Positions 1 through 7,493 of a stretch of DNA of 17,351 nt are shown piece after piece. A program made the translations under genes and the position numbers. How positions within the stretch are numbered: the stretch's first letter is position 1; each line of letters opens with the position of its first letter. The stretch is from T1Sed10-7 sp041686695 (lineage in GTDB: Bacteria; Actinomycetota; Nitriliruptoria; Nitriliruptorales; Nitriliruptoraceae), in NCBI GenBank assembly GCA_041686695.1, contig JAWLDJ010000041.1, positions 1-17,351 of the forward strand, in the 5' to 3' direction. The notes beneath the pieces are model-generated. The model saw only the letters and a program-made list of their open reading frames with translations. It did not search any database and had not been told where the DNA came from.

Positions 1-4
1 CCAG

Positions 5-28
5 GCAGCAGCGACTATCCGCTGCTGC
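5..28. repeat. Perfect inverted repeat (hairpin), first copy of a dispersed motif
   Basis: Nine bases (GCAGCAGCG, 5-13) are followed by a six-base loop ACTATC (14-19) and the exact reverse complement CGCTGCTGC (20-28). The 20-base core at 7-26 matches 17 of 20 bases at 5069-5088 and again at 5142-5161. The role is unknown: it could be an RNA hairpin at the end of an upstream gene outside the window, a protein-binding site or a small interspersed repeat. There is no T-tract after it, so a classical terminator is not shown. Confidence 0.7.
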
Positions 29-100
29 TCGCCAACTCGGGCCGCCGGCTGCGGGAGCGGCGGCGCTACCGTTGCGGCTGCGTTGCCCGTCGGCTGGCGC

Positions 101-180
101 GCACGGCCCCGACCGGCCCCGACCGGCCCCGGCCGTCCCCGATCGGCTCCAGCCGGCCCCGACCGGTGCCGACCGCTCCC
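101..180. repeat. Degenerate 10-bp tandem repeat, consensus GACCGGCCCC
   Basis: Eight consecutive decamers fit the consensus GACCGGCCCC. Two are exact (111-120 and 121-130) and the others differ by one to three or so bases. The tract ends about 80 bases before the trpS start. Since 10 is not a multiple of 3, and any translation is a Pro/Arg/Ala low-complexity string, it is non-coding. It may be a simple slippage-derived repeat or lie within the trpS leader. The rest of 1-262 shows no gene. Confidence 0.75.
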
Positions 181-262
181 GTACCGTTGCCGGCACCGAC
201 CACTCGGGCACCATCTGCACCCCGCATCCTGCACCCCGTACCTCCTGTCAAGCGAGGCCCCC

Positions 263-1273
263 GTGACCCGCGTGTTCTCCGGTATGCAACCCTCGGGCGA
301 CGCCCACCTCGGCAACCTGTTGGGCGCCTGGGTCAACTGGGTGACGATGCAGGAGGACCGTGACTGCGTGTACTGCGTGGTCGACCTGCACGCGATCACC
401 TCGCCGACCGAGCATGACCCGGCAACGCTGCGTGACCGCACCATCGAGCTGGCCACGGGGATGCTGGCGGTGGGCGTGGACCCGGAACGCTCGATCCTGT
501 TCGTGCAGTCCCACCTCCACGAGCACGCGGAGTGCACCTGGCTGTTCAACTGCGTCACCGGCTTCGGCGAGCTCCGCAAGATGCCCCAGTTCAAGGAGAA
601 GTCCTCGGGTCAGGGCGAGTCCGTCAGCGTCGGGCTGTTCGACTACCCCGTCCTGCAGGCCGCCGACATCCTGCTGTACCACGCGGATGAGGTCCCGGTC
701 GGTGAGGACCAGCGCCATCACATCGAGCTGGCCCGTGACATCGGCCAGCGGTTCAACCACCGCTTCGCGCCCGCCGACGATCCGGTGTTCACCCTGCCGA
801 AGGCCATCCACCCTCCAGCGGCGGCCAGGGTCATGGACCTGCAGGATCCGACGGTCAAGATGTCGAAGTCGGCCGCCACCGACAAGGGCATCATCTACGT
901 CCTCGACGACCCCAAGCGCATCGAGAAGAAGATCAAGAGCGCGGTCACCGACTCGGCCGAGGACATCCGTCACGACCGGGACGCCAAGCCCGGCGTGTCC
1001 AACCTGCTCGAGATCCTCGCGGCGGCGACCTCAGGCGATGTGGAGGCGCTCGCCGCCGAGTACGACGGCGGCGGCTACGGCGCCTTCAAGGGGGCCGTGG
1101 CCGAGGCCGTCATCGAGCTGCTGCGGCCGATCCAACAGCGTCACGTGGAGCTCTCGGCCGACCCGGGCCAGGTGCACCGGGTGCTGGCCGACGGGGCTGA
1201 GCGCGCACGTGAGGTCGCCGTGCCGACCCTGGAACGTGCCAAACGGGCCATGGGTCTGCTGCCGCCCCGCTGA
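263..1273 (+). CDS. trpS: Tryptophanyl-tRNA synthetase
   Basis: This class I aminoacyl-tRNA synthetase charges tRNA-Trp with tryptophan in the cytoplasm, using ATP. The 336-residue product matches the usual bacterial length of about 330-340. The N-terminus reads RVFSGMQPSG followed by HLGN at residues 15-18, the HIGH-class motif, and KMSKS is exact at 199-203. Between them lie family segments such as MPQFKEKS and YPVLQAADILLY. The GTG at 263 was chosen because it places the family N-terminus at residue 1 and has AGCGAGG five bases upstream. The frame stays open upstream through the decamer repeat, but that extension is low-complexity and is rejected. The gene is followed by the sdh operon on the same strand, with 128 bases between. 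No frameshift or missing catalytic motif is visible. Confidence 0.97.
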   Translation: MTRVFSGMQPSGDAHLGNLLGAWVNWVTMQEDRDCVYCVVDLHAITSPTEHDPATLRDRTIELATGMLAVGVDPERSILFVQSHLHEHAECTWLFNCVTGFGELRKMPQFKEKSSGQGESVSVGLFDYPVLQAADILLYHADEVPVGEDQRHHIELARDIGQRFNHRFAPADDPVFTLPKAIHPPAAARVMDLQDPTVKMSKSAATDKGIIYVLDDPKRIEKKIKSAVTDSAEDIRHDRDAKPGVSNLLEILAAATSGDVEALAAEYDGGGYGAFKGAVAEAVIELLRPIQQRHVELSADPGQVHRVLADGAERAREVAVPTLERAKRAMGLLPPR

Positions 1274-1295
1274 GGGGGTCGAAGGGGGCCGCTGC

Positions 1296-1301
1296 TATCC
1301 T
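1296..1301 (+). promoter_or_regulatory. Possible extended -10 element for the sdh operon
   Basis: TATCCT at 1296-1301 is preceded by TG one base away (TGCTATCCT), which resembles an extended -10 box. It lies about 100 bases before the chosen sdhC start. No good -35 hexamer is seen at the usual distance, so this is a weak call from sequence alone. Confidence 0.3.
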
Positions 1302-1351
1302 CGCCGGCCAGGGTCCGAACGTCCGAGCACAGCCGGGTGGGCCCGTGGAGA

Positions 1352-1366
1352 CGGTGCCGGGCACCG
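1352..1366. promoter_or_regulatory. Perfect 15-bp palindrome in the sdhC leader
   Basis: CGGTGCC (1352-1358), one central G, then GGCACCG (1360-1366) form a perfect inverted repeat 35 bases before the sdhC start. As DNA it could be a dimer-binding operator. As RNA it could fold only with a wider loop (CGGTG/CACCG around five bases). It lies downstream of the possible -10 box, where a repressor or leader structure could act. Function is inferred only. Confidence 0.4.
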
Positions 1367-1401
1367 CCACCTCGGACCACCTCGAGGAAGTGGGAGTCCA
1401 G

Positions 1402-2115
1402 ATGGCAGCATCCGCGCCGGAGCGATCCAAGCGCAGCCCCTTCATCGTGGAGCTCTACCGATCCGCGTTGGGCAAGAAGTACGTGATGGCGATCACGGGG
1501 ATCGTCGGCCTCGGGTACGTCCTGGCACACATGATCGGGAACCTGAAGCTGTACCAGAGCGCCGCGTCCTTCAACCTCTACGCCGAGACGCTGCGCGAGC
1601 TGCTCTACCCCATCGCCCCGGAGCAGGCGGTCCTCAACCTGCTGCGCGTGGTGCTCGTCCTCGCACTGATCGGGCACGTGTTCACCGCCTGGCAACTCAC
1701 GGTGATGAACCGGCGTGCTCGCCCGGAGCGGTACCGCTCGAAGCGGGACTACGTGGCGGCGGACTTCGCGGCCCGCACGATGCGCTGGACCGGCGTGATC
1801 GTGCTGCTGTTCCTCTTCTACCACCTCGCCGACCTGACCTGGGGTTGGGTCAACCCCGCACCGGCGGGAGCCACGCCCTACGAGAAGGTCATCGCCAGCT
1901 TCTCGGTGCCGGCGGTCGCCGGCTTCTACCTCGTGGCGAACCTCGCGCTCGGGTTGCACCTCTACCACGGCACGTGGAGCCTGTTCCAGTCCATGGGATG
2001 GAACAACCGGCGGTTCAACCACTGGCGGCGCACGCTGGCGATCGCCTTCACCGTGGTCGTGGTCGGCGGCAACCTGTCCTTCCCGATAGCGGTACTGACC
2101 GGCGTGATCAGTTGA
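1402..2115 (+). CDS. sdhC: Succinate dehydrogenase cytochrome b subunit (b558 family)
   Basis: This is the membrane anchor of succinate:quinone oxidoreductase, passing electrons from the iron-sulfur subunit to quinone. The 237-residue protein has five hydrophobic segments at about 27-46, 80-100, 127-147, 168-190 and 208-230. Histidines sit in the first four of them (H43, H92, H141, H186/H189), as expected for two b hemes. This single-anchor, five-helix form is the Bacillus/Wolinella type, which agrees with the absence of sdhD. The ATG at 1402 was chosen because GGGAG lies five bases upstream; a GTG at 1345 would add an atypical 19-residue leader. It is the first gene of sdhCAB, with 100 bases to sdhA. 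The family is clear, but direction in vivo (succinate oxidation or fumarate reduction) cannot be read from sequence. Confidence 0.93.
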   Translation: MAASAPERSKRSPFIVELYRSALGKKYVMAITGIVGLGYVLAHMIGNLKLYQSAASFNLYAETLRELLYPIAPEQAVLNLLRVVLVLALIGHVFTAWQLTVMNRRARPERYRSKRDYVAADFAARTMRWTGVIVLLFLFYHLADLTWGWVNPAPAGATPYEKVIASFSVPAVAGFYLVANLALGLHLYHGTWSLFQSMGWNNRRFNHWRRTLAIAFTVVVVGGNLSFPIAVLTGVIS

Positions 2116-2135
2116 GCGAGCTTGGTCCGCGGGCG

Positions 2136-2153
2136 GCACCCGTCGTCGGGTGC
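2136..2153 (+). other. Intercistronic hairpin between sdhC and sdhA
   Basis: GCACCCG (2136-2142), loop TCGT, then CGGGTGC (2147-2153) give a perfect seven-pair GC-rich stem 20 bases after the sdhC stop. It has no T-tract, and sdhA follows at once with its own GGAG. An mRNA-stability, processing or attenuation role therefore fits better than full termination. A similar hairpin lies after sdhA. Confidence 0.6.
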
Positions 2154-2215
2154 GCTCGTGGACGTCCAGGATCGCGGCACCTCCGAACCCAGCACACCCC
2201 TCGACGGAGCACACG

Positions 2216-4135
<1,920 letters not shown>

Positions 4136-4143
4136 CCACGTCC

Positions 4144-4163
4144 GAGCACGTCGCGCCGTGCTC
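4144..4163 (+). other. Intercistronic hairpin between sdhA and sdhB
   Basis: GAGCACG (4144-4150), loop TCGCGC, then CGTGCTC (4157-4163) make a perfect seven-pair stem eight bases after the sdhA stop. As with the hairpin after sdhC there is no T-tract and the next operon gene follows on the same strand. It is a candidate for setting transcript stability or the ratio of subunits. Confidence 0.6.
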
Positions 4164-4239
4164 TGGCCCCGCCGCTGCACCACGCGCCCGCCGCGGCTGA
4201 TGCCCCCCGCAAGCCCACGCACCAATGGAGTCCGACACC

Positions 4240-4992
4240 GTGAACCTGACCCTTCGAGTGTGGCGGCAGTCCGGACCGGATGCCCCCGGCCGGTTCGAGA
4301 CCTACGAGGCGACCGACGTCAGCCCCGACTCCTCGTTCCTGGAGATGCTGGACCTGGTCAACGAGGAGCTGATCGCGGCGGGCGAGGTGCCGATCGAGTT
4401 CATGCACGACTGCCGCGAGGGCATCTGCGGGACCTGCGGCATGATGATCAACGGCAAGGCCCACGGCCCCCAGGCGCTGACGGCCACCTGCCAGCTGCAC
4501 ATGCGCAGCTTCAGTGACGGCGATGAGATCGTGCTGGAGCCCTGGCGGGTGTCCGGGTTCCCGATCATCAAGGACCTGGTGGTCGATCGCTCCGCCTTCG
4601 ACCGGATCATCGAGGCCGGTGGCTACATCACGGTCGACACCGGATCCGCGCCGGACGCGAACCTGATCCAGATCCCCAAGGACACCTCCGACCTGGCCAT
4701 GGACGCTGCGGCCTGCATCGGGTGCGGAGCATGCGTCGCCGCCTGCCCGAACGGGGCGGCCCAGCTGTTCACCTCGGCCAAGGTGGCGCAGCTCAACATG
4801 CTGCCCCAGGGGCAGGCGGAGCGCTACGACCGCGCGGAGCACATGGTCGAGGTGATGGAGGAGCACTTCGGCTCCTGCACCAACATGGGGGAGTGTGAGG
4901 CTGCCTGCCCGAAGGGCATCTCGATCGACTTCATCGCGATGATGAACAAGGACTACCGCAAGGCGAAGTTCCAGAACCGTCGCTCCGCCTGA
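4240..4992 (+). CDS. sdhB: Succinate dehydrogenase iron-sulfur subunit
   Basis: This subunit carries electrons from the FAD of SdhA to the b hemes of SdhC through three iron-sulfur clusters. In the 250-residue product the plant-ferredoxin-type [2Fe-2S] ligands are C58, C63, C66 and C84 (HDCREGICGTCG). The C-terminal domain has C159, C162, C165 with C169-P, and C213, C219 with C223-P, the pattern for the [4Fe-4S] and [3Fe-4S] clusters. The GTG at 4240 is preferred because the protein then starts NLTLRVWRQ, as in relatives, with GGAG nine bases upstream. An ATG at 4225 in the same frame would add five residues but has no ribosome site. It is the last sdh gene and is followed by a terminator-like stem. 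All cluster ligands are present. Confidence 0.95.
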   Translation: MNLTLRVWRQSGPDAPGRFETYEATDVSPDSSFLEMLDLVNEELIAAGEVPIEFMHDCREGICGTCGMMINGKAHGPQALTATCQLHMRSFSDGDEIVLEPWRVSGFPIIKDLVVDRSAFDRIIEAGGYITVDTGSAPDANLIQIPKDTSDLAMDAAACIGCGACVAACPNGAAQLFTSAKVAQLNMLPQGQAERYDRAEHMVEVMEEHFGSCTNMGECEAACPKGISIDFIAMMNKDYRKAKFQNRRSA

Positions 4993-5015
4993 GTCGGTCG
5001 CCCGGTCCGTTGCGT

Positions 5016-5034
5016 CCCCGCTGGTCCGGCGGGG
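5016..5034 (+). terminator. Terminator-like stem after sdhB
   Basis: CCCCGC (5016-5021), a seven-base loop and GCGGGG (5029-5034) form a perfect six-pair stem 23 bases after the sdhB stop. There is no T-run, which is common in very GC-rich actinobacteria. The right arm overlaps the first bases of the 60-bp repeat. Confidence 0.45.
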
Positions 5035-5088
5035 TGGCGCTCGCTCCGGTGGCCTGCGATGGGCGGGGAGCAGCGGCTATCTGCTGTT
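5029..5088. repeat. 60-bp direct repeat, copy 1
   Basis: This 60-base block is identical, base for base, to 5102-5161. The copies are separated by 13 bases, giving a period of 73. Each copy ends with the hairpin motif AGCAGCGGCTATCTGCTGTT. The block lies in the non-coding gap between sdhB and the mutase gene. Short open frames through it are only by-products of the duplication. Confidence 0.9.
5069..5088. repeat. Dispersed hairpin motif, second copy
   Basis: AGCAGCG, loop GCTATC, then TGCTGTT can pair over seven positions, two of them G-U. Compared with the core at 7-26, two differences fall in the stem and both change a G-C pair to G-U. The third is an A/G change in the loop. The stem is thus preserved between copies. 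The third copy is at 5142-5161, inside the second 60-bp repeat. Confidence 0.6.
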
Positions 5089-5101
5089 GTGGGGCGGCGT
5101 C

Positions 5102-5161
5102 GCGGGGTGGCGCTCGCTCCGGTGGCCTGCGATGGGCGGGGAGCAGCGGCTATCTGCTGTT
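5102..5161. repeat. 60-bp direct repeat, copy 2
   Basis: This is identical to 5029-5088 and probably arose by a recent tandem duplication, since no substitutions have accumulated in a non-coding gap. It ends 85 bases before the mutase start and therefore lies in, or just upstream of, that gene's promoter region. Confidence 0.9.
5142..5161. repeat. Dispersed hairpin motif, third copy
   Basis: This is identical to 5069-5088 because it lies in the duplicated 60-bp block. It is the copy nearest the mutase gene and could act in its leader or promoter region, but nothing in the sequence proves a role. Confidence 0.6.
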
Positions 5162-5246
5162 CTACGCCCGCCGGTTGGGAGGCGCGGTGGGGATGTGCAT
5201 GGCCGGCTGTTCTAGAGTTCGAGCACCATCGGCGTAGGGAGCAGGC

Positions 5247-6833
5247 GTGAACGACGATCCGACCAGCATCAGCGGCTTCCCGATCGAGGCCGTGTACGGC
5301 CCCGCCCACCTCGATGCCTTCGACGCCGAGGTGCAGCTCGGCGAGCCGGGGAGCTACCCCTTCACCCGGGGGATCTACCCCAGCATGTACCGGGGTCGCC
5401 CGTGGACGATGCGGCAGTACGCCGGGATGTCCACCGCTGCGGAGTCCAACCGGCGCTACAAGTACCTGCTCGAGCAGGGGACCACGGGGCTGTCGGTGGC
5501 CTTCGATCTGCCGACGCAGATGGGGTACGACTCCGGTGCGGAGCTCGCGGCCGGCGAGGTCGGCAAGGTCGGCGTCGCCATCGACACCGTCGAGGACATG
5601 ATCGCCCTGTTCGACGGCATCCCGCTCGGCGACGTCTCCACGTCGATGACGATCAACGCCCCCGCCAGTCTCCTGCTGCTGATGTACGAGATCGCGGCGG
5701 AGGAGCAGGGGGTCGCGGCGGACCGGCTCCGAGGCACGATCCAGAACGACGTGCTCAAGGAGTACATCGCCCGCGGGACCTACATCTATCCACCGGCACC
5801 GAGCCTCAGGCTGATCGCCGACACCTTCGCCTACTGCGCCGACCGCCTGCCGCGCTTCAACACCATCTCGATCTCCGGGTACCACATGGGCGAGGCGGGA
5901 GCGACGCCGGTCCAGGAGATCGCCTTCACGCTCGCGGATGCGATCGCCTACGTGGAGGCGGCACTGACGGCCGGGCTCGACGTGGACGCGTTCGCGCCCC
6001 GGTTGAGCTTCTTCTTCGTCGCCCGGTCGACGCTGTTGGAGGAGATCGCGAAGTTCCGGGCCGCTCGGCGGCTGTGGGCCGCCATCATGCGGGACCGGTT
6101 CGGCGCCACCGACCCCAAGAGCCAGATGCTGCGCTTCCACACCCAGACCGCCGGCGTCCAGCTCACGGCCCAGCAGCCCGAGGTGAACCTGGTCCGGGTC
6201 ACGATCCAGGCGTTGGCCGCCACGCTCGGTGGTACCCAGAGCCTGCACACCAACAGCTTCGACGAAGCCCTCGCCCTGCCGACCGAGAAGAGCGCCCGGC
6301 TGGCACTGAGGACCCAGCAGGTGCTCGCGCACGAGACCGACATCACCGCGACCGTGGATCCCTTCGCCGGGTCCTACGCGATCGAGTCGATGACGGATCG
6401 CATCGAGGCGGAGGTCCAGGCCTACCTCGACCGGATCGATGAGATGGGCGGTGCCGTCGCGGCCATCGAGGAGGGCTACCAGAAGTCCGAGATCGAGCGG
6501 TCCGCCTACGACCTCGCCAAGGAGATCGATGCCGGCGAACGCATCGTCGTCGGGGTGAACCGCTACCAGCAGGGTCCCGACCCGCAGCCGGACCTGCTGC
6601 GCATCGACGAGCAGATCCGCGTCGACCAGATCGCCCGCACCGACGCGGTCAAGGCGGCCCGGGATCAGGCCGCGGTGGAGGCGGCGTTGGCGGCGGTCAG
6701 AGACGCTGCCAAGGGCACCGCCAACCTGCTCCCGCCCATGCGCTCGGCGCTCAAGGCGCGCGCCACGCTGCAGGAGGTGTGTGACGTGCTGCGCGACGAG
6801 TACGGCAGTTACATCCCCCGCGACGTGTTCTGA
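5247..6833 (+). CDS. Methylmalonyl-CoA mutase large subunit (catalytic domain only)
   Basis: This is the coenzyme B12-dependent radical mutase catalytic barrel, 528 residues, which interconverts methylmalonyl-CoA and succinyl-CoA. Segments RPWTMRQYAGMST, GTIQNDVLKEY, NTISISGYHMGEAGA and GGTQSLHTNSFDEA are family signatures. The substrate-reading positions are Y58 and R176, matching Tyr89 and Arg207 of Propionibacterium MCM; isobutyryl-CoA mutases have Phe and Gln there. H213 matches the catalytic His. The cobalamin-binding domain is absent, as in two-part archaeal-type mutases, and no small subunit gene adjoins it. The GTG start at 5247 has AGGGAG five bases upstream. The family is certain. 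The substrate is inferred from Y/R, and ethylmalonyl-type or other acyl-CoA substrates are less likely. Confidence 0.9.
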   Translation: MNDDPTSISGFPIEAVYGPAHLDAFDAEVQLGEPGSYPFTRGIYPSMYRGRPWTMRQYAGMSTAAESNRRYKYLLEQGTTGLSVAFDLPTQMGYDSGAELAAGEVGKVGVAIDTVEDMIALFDGIPLGDVSTSMTINAPASLLLLMYEIAAEEQGVAADRLRGTIQNDVLKEYIARGTYIYPPAPSLRLIADTFAYCADRLPRFNTISISGYHMGEAGATPVQEIAFTLADAIAYVEAALTAGLDVDAFAPRLSFFFVARSTLLEEIAKFRAARRLWAAIMRDRFGATDPKSQMLRFHTQTAGVQLTAQQPEVNLVRVTIQALAATLGGTQSLHTNSFDEALALPTEKSARLALRTQQVLAHETDITATVDPFAGSYAIESMTDRIEAEVQAYLDRIDEMGGAVAAIEEGYQKSEIERSAYDLAKEIDAGERIVVGVNRYQQGPDPQPDLLRIDEQIRVDQIARTDAVKAARDQAAVEAALAAVRDAAKGTANLLPPMRSALKARATLQEVCDVLRDEYGSYIPRDVF

Positions 6834-6940
6834 CCGGGCGGGCTCGGTCGTCTTCCGATGCGAGCGTGCGGTCGGCACCGGGCGGGCTCGATCGTCTTCC
6901 GACGCGAGCGCGCGGTCGGCACCGGGCGGGCTCGGTCGTC
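6833..6940. repeat. 44-bp tandem repeat, about 2.5 copies
   Basis: Units start at 6833, 6877 and 6921, a period of exactly 44. The first two differ at three positions; the third runs for 20 matching bases and then diverges. Each full unit contains an imperfect stem (6855-6875 and 6899-6919). The array begins at the last base of the mutase stop codon and ends 12 bases before the stop of the converging gene. Confidence 0.85.
6855..6919. terminator. Paired hairpins within the 44-bp repeats, possible bidirectional terminator
   Basis: In each unit five pairs (CCGAY with GTCGG or GGTCGG), one bulged base and three more pairs enclose an AGCG loop. The array lies between two converging genes, where a terminator for both strands would be expected. 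No T-tract is present. The function is inferred from position and folding only. Confidence 0.4.
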
Positions 6941-6951
6941 GCTTGGCGGGC

Positions 6952-7350
6952 TCAGTCCTGGCTGGCGGGGTTCGGGAAGGGGTCCTGCTCCAGCCGGGCT
7001 CCCATGGCCTGTGCGGTCGCCATCAGGCCGGACAGCGGCCGGATCAGCACGCGCAGCCGCGTGATGCGGCCGTCGTCGTCGAGGGTGAGGTGATCGAGCC
7101 CTTCGACGTCCTTGTCACCGACACGCGCGGTGAACAGCAGGGCGACCGTGCCCTCGCCGTGGAGCTCGTCGATGTAGGTGAGCCCCGCCAGCGTGGCCTT
7201 CGCATGGTGCAGCAGGTGCGCCACCTCGGCGCGGCCGTGGTAGGGCCGGTGGACCGCCGGTGAGCGGAACTCCACCTCCTCGTGCAGCAGCGCGGTGACC
7301 GCTGCCTCGTCGTCCGCTTCGACGGCGAGGCGGAAGGGGTGGCGGTCCAT
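6952..7350 (-). CDS. NTF2/SnoaL-like small protein
   Basis: This 132-residue protein opens with FRLAVEADDEAAVTALLHEEVEFRSPAVHRPYHG, followed by an H/L-rich helix and alternating strands ending in GLDHLTLDDDGRITRLRVLIRP. That is the pattern of the SnoaL/NTF2-like alpha+beta barrel superfamily, which includes isomerases, hydrolases and non-catalytic ligand binders. The ATG at 7350 was chosen because AGGAGG lies six bases upstream on the minus strand; the open frame extends 41 residues further without family character. It converges on the mutase gene and is divergent from lpdA with a 143-base gap. No signal peptide or membrane segment is seen. The substrate is unknown. Confidence 0.8.
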   Translation of the reverse strand: MDRHPFRLAVEADDEAAVTALLHEEVEFRSPAVHRPYHGRAEVAHLLHHAKATLAGLTYIDELHGEGTVALLFTARVGDKDVEGLDHLTLDDDGRITRLRVLIRPLSGLMATAQAMGARLEQDPFPNPASQD

Positions 7351-7493
7351 GGTCGGCCTCCTGGGACCCGAGGTGCCGGACAGCTCGCCCCAGCGGTGCG
7401 GCGGCGTGCACGAGGCCCTGGGGGAGGACCGTAGCGCCACGCTGCCGGAGGTACGGTGACCCGGCAGACCCATCCACCAGGAGCTTCAGCCTC

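Noticed and set aside
1..120. End of an upstream protein gene at the left edge
   Set aside because: One frame is open but it runs through the decamer repeat into trpS, and its residues show no family pattern.
83..262. N-terminal extension of trpS by 60 residues
   Set aside because: It is a Pro/Arg/Ala string encoded by the 10-bp repeat. The family N-terminus begins at the GTG at 263 with a ribosome site.
5029..5161. CRISPR-like array from the 60-bp direct repeats
   Set aside because: There are only two copies, the repeat is too long, the spacer is 13 bases and there is no cas gene.
5010..5250. Two short open frames before the mutase as small genes
   Set aside because: They translate the duplicated block twice and have no ribosome site or family character.
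4953..6878. A 641-residue open frame antisense to the mutase
   Set aside because: It is a codon-bias shadow of the mutase gene, without recognisable domain or ribosome site.
6833..6940. CRISPR or attachment-site array from the 44-bp units
   Set aside because: The units are head to tail without spacers and no integrase or cas gene is near.
6781..7263. A 160-residue plus-strand frame after the mutase
   Set aside because: It consists of the 44-bp repeats and the antisense of the SnoaL-like gene, whose own start has a strong ribosome site.
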